28,612 nt of DNA, from positions 1-28,612 of IMG/VR virus record IMGVR_UViG_3300006734_000030. The stretch is one strand, 5' to 3'. Below, piece after piece: positions 28,581-28,612 of this stretch. The DNA comes from a virus. The notes under the pieces are model-generated. The model saw nothing but the letters and a program-made list of their open reading frames with translations. It ran no database searches and had not been told where the DNA came from. The number at the start of each line of letters is the position of its first letter. Position 1 is the stretch's first letter. The position numbers and the translations under genes are program-made.

Positions 28581-28612
28581 ATGTTACTAGCACAGATTGG
28601 ATTCTTTACATC
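28581..28612 (+). CDS. Start of a further gene, cut by window edge
   Basis: ATG 28581 opens a frame (MLLAQIGFFT...) that runs off the window. The preceding TTTAAAACACAAGTT resembles the A-rich leaders of the two previous genes, and TATATTAG (28550-28557) is a weak -7-like box. Nothing can be said about the product. Confidence 0.4.
   Translation, partial: MLLAQIGFFT

Noticed and set aside
1-28612. CRISPR arrays, insertion sequences, integrase, attachment site
   Set aside because: No regularly spaced repeats, transposase or integrase motifs were seen; the only tRNA-related sequences are the two described structures.

Overview
The window looks like about 28.6 kb of a tailed (siphovirus-type) bacteriophage genome infecting a member of the Bacteroidota. 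All recognisable genes are on the + strand and tightly packed, mostly joined by ATGA or TAATG overlaps. The host assignment rests on a textbook Bacteroidota promoter (TTTG, 19 nt, TATCTTTG at 27861-27891), several TAnnTTTG-like boxes just before start codons, A-rich translation starts that mostly lack a Shine-Dalgarno site, and terminase/ParB-like/Mom-like proteins of the kind found in phages of that phylum. No integrase, repressor, polymerase, recognisable lysin or CRISPR array is present, so lifestyle and replication cannot be judged.

Layout. 1-1400: HNH-like protein and small conserved phage proteins, one probably frameshifted. 1400-2514: ParB-like protein and Mom-like adenine-modification enzyme. 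2507-2578: unusual tRNA-Gly-like gene. 2595-4301: terminase small and large subunits. 4314-5770: unknown and membrane proteins. 5760-6520: tail assembly chaperone gene with a 9-A slippery run that can give a -1 frameshift fusion (G/GT type). 6471-8696: tape measure. 8686-14695: tail tip and fibre proteins, one with a signal peptide and a TNF/C1q-like C-terminus. 14761-15276: strongly expressed structural protein, probably the tail tube. 15330-18942: five overlapping genes for three glycosyltransferases, a sulfotransferase-like protein and an FkbM methyltransferase. 18933-23835: portal, MuF-like minor head protein, HeH/LEM protein, scaffold and major capsid protein. 23835-27102: head-tail connector proteins, one carrying a C-terminal lectin-like (Lcl/DUF1566-type) domain. 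27095-27835: two membrane proteins flanking a small PD-(D/E)XK nuclease. 27861 onward: a new transcription unit driven by a canonical promoter, with a T-arm/acceptor minihelix between two unknown genes.

The most interesting points are (i) the glycan-building and decorating cassette inside the virion-structure operon, (ii) a set of related structured RNA elements in the few intergenic gaps, including two tRNA-like structures and two matching leaders before the two most strongly initiated structural genes, and (iii) the order of modules, with tail genes between terminase and portal. Functions are read from motifs by eye; no database search was run.
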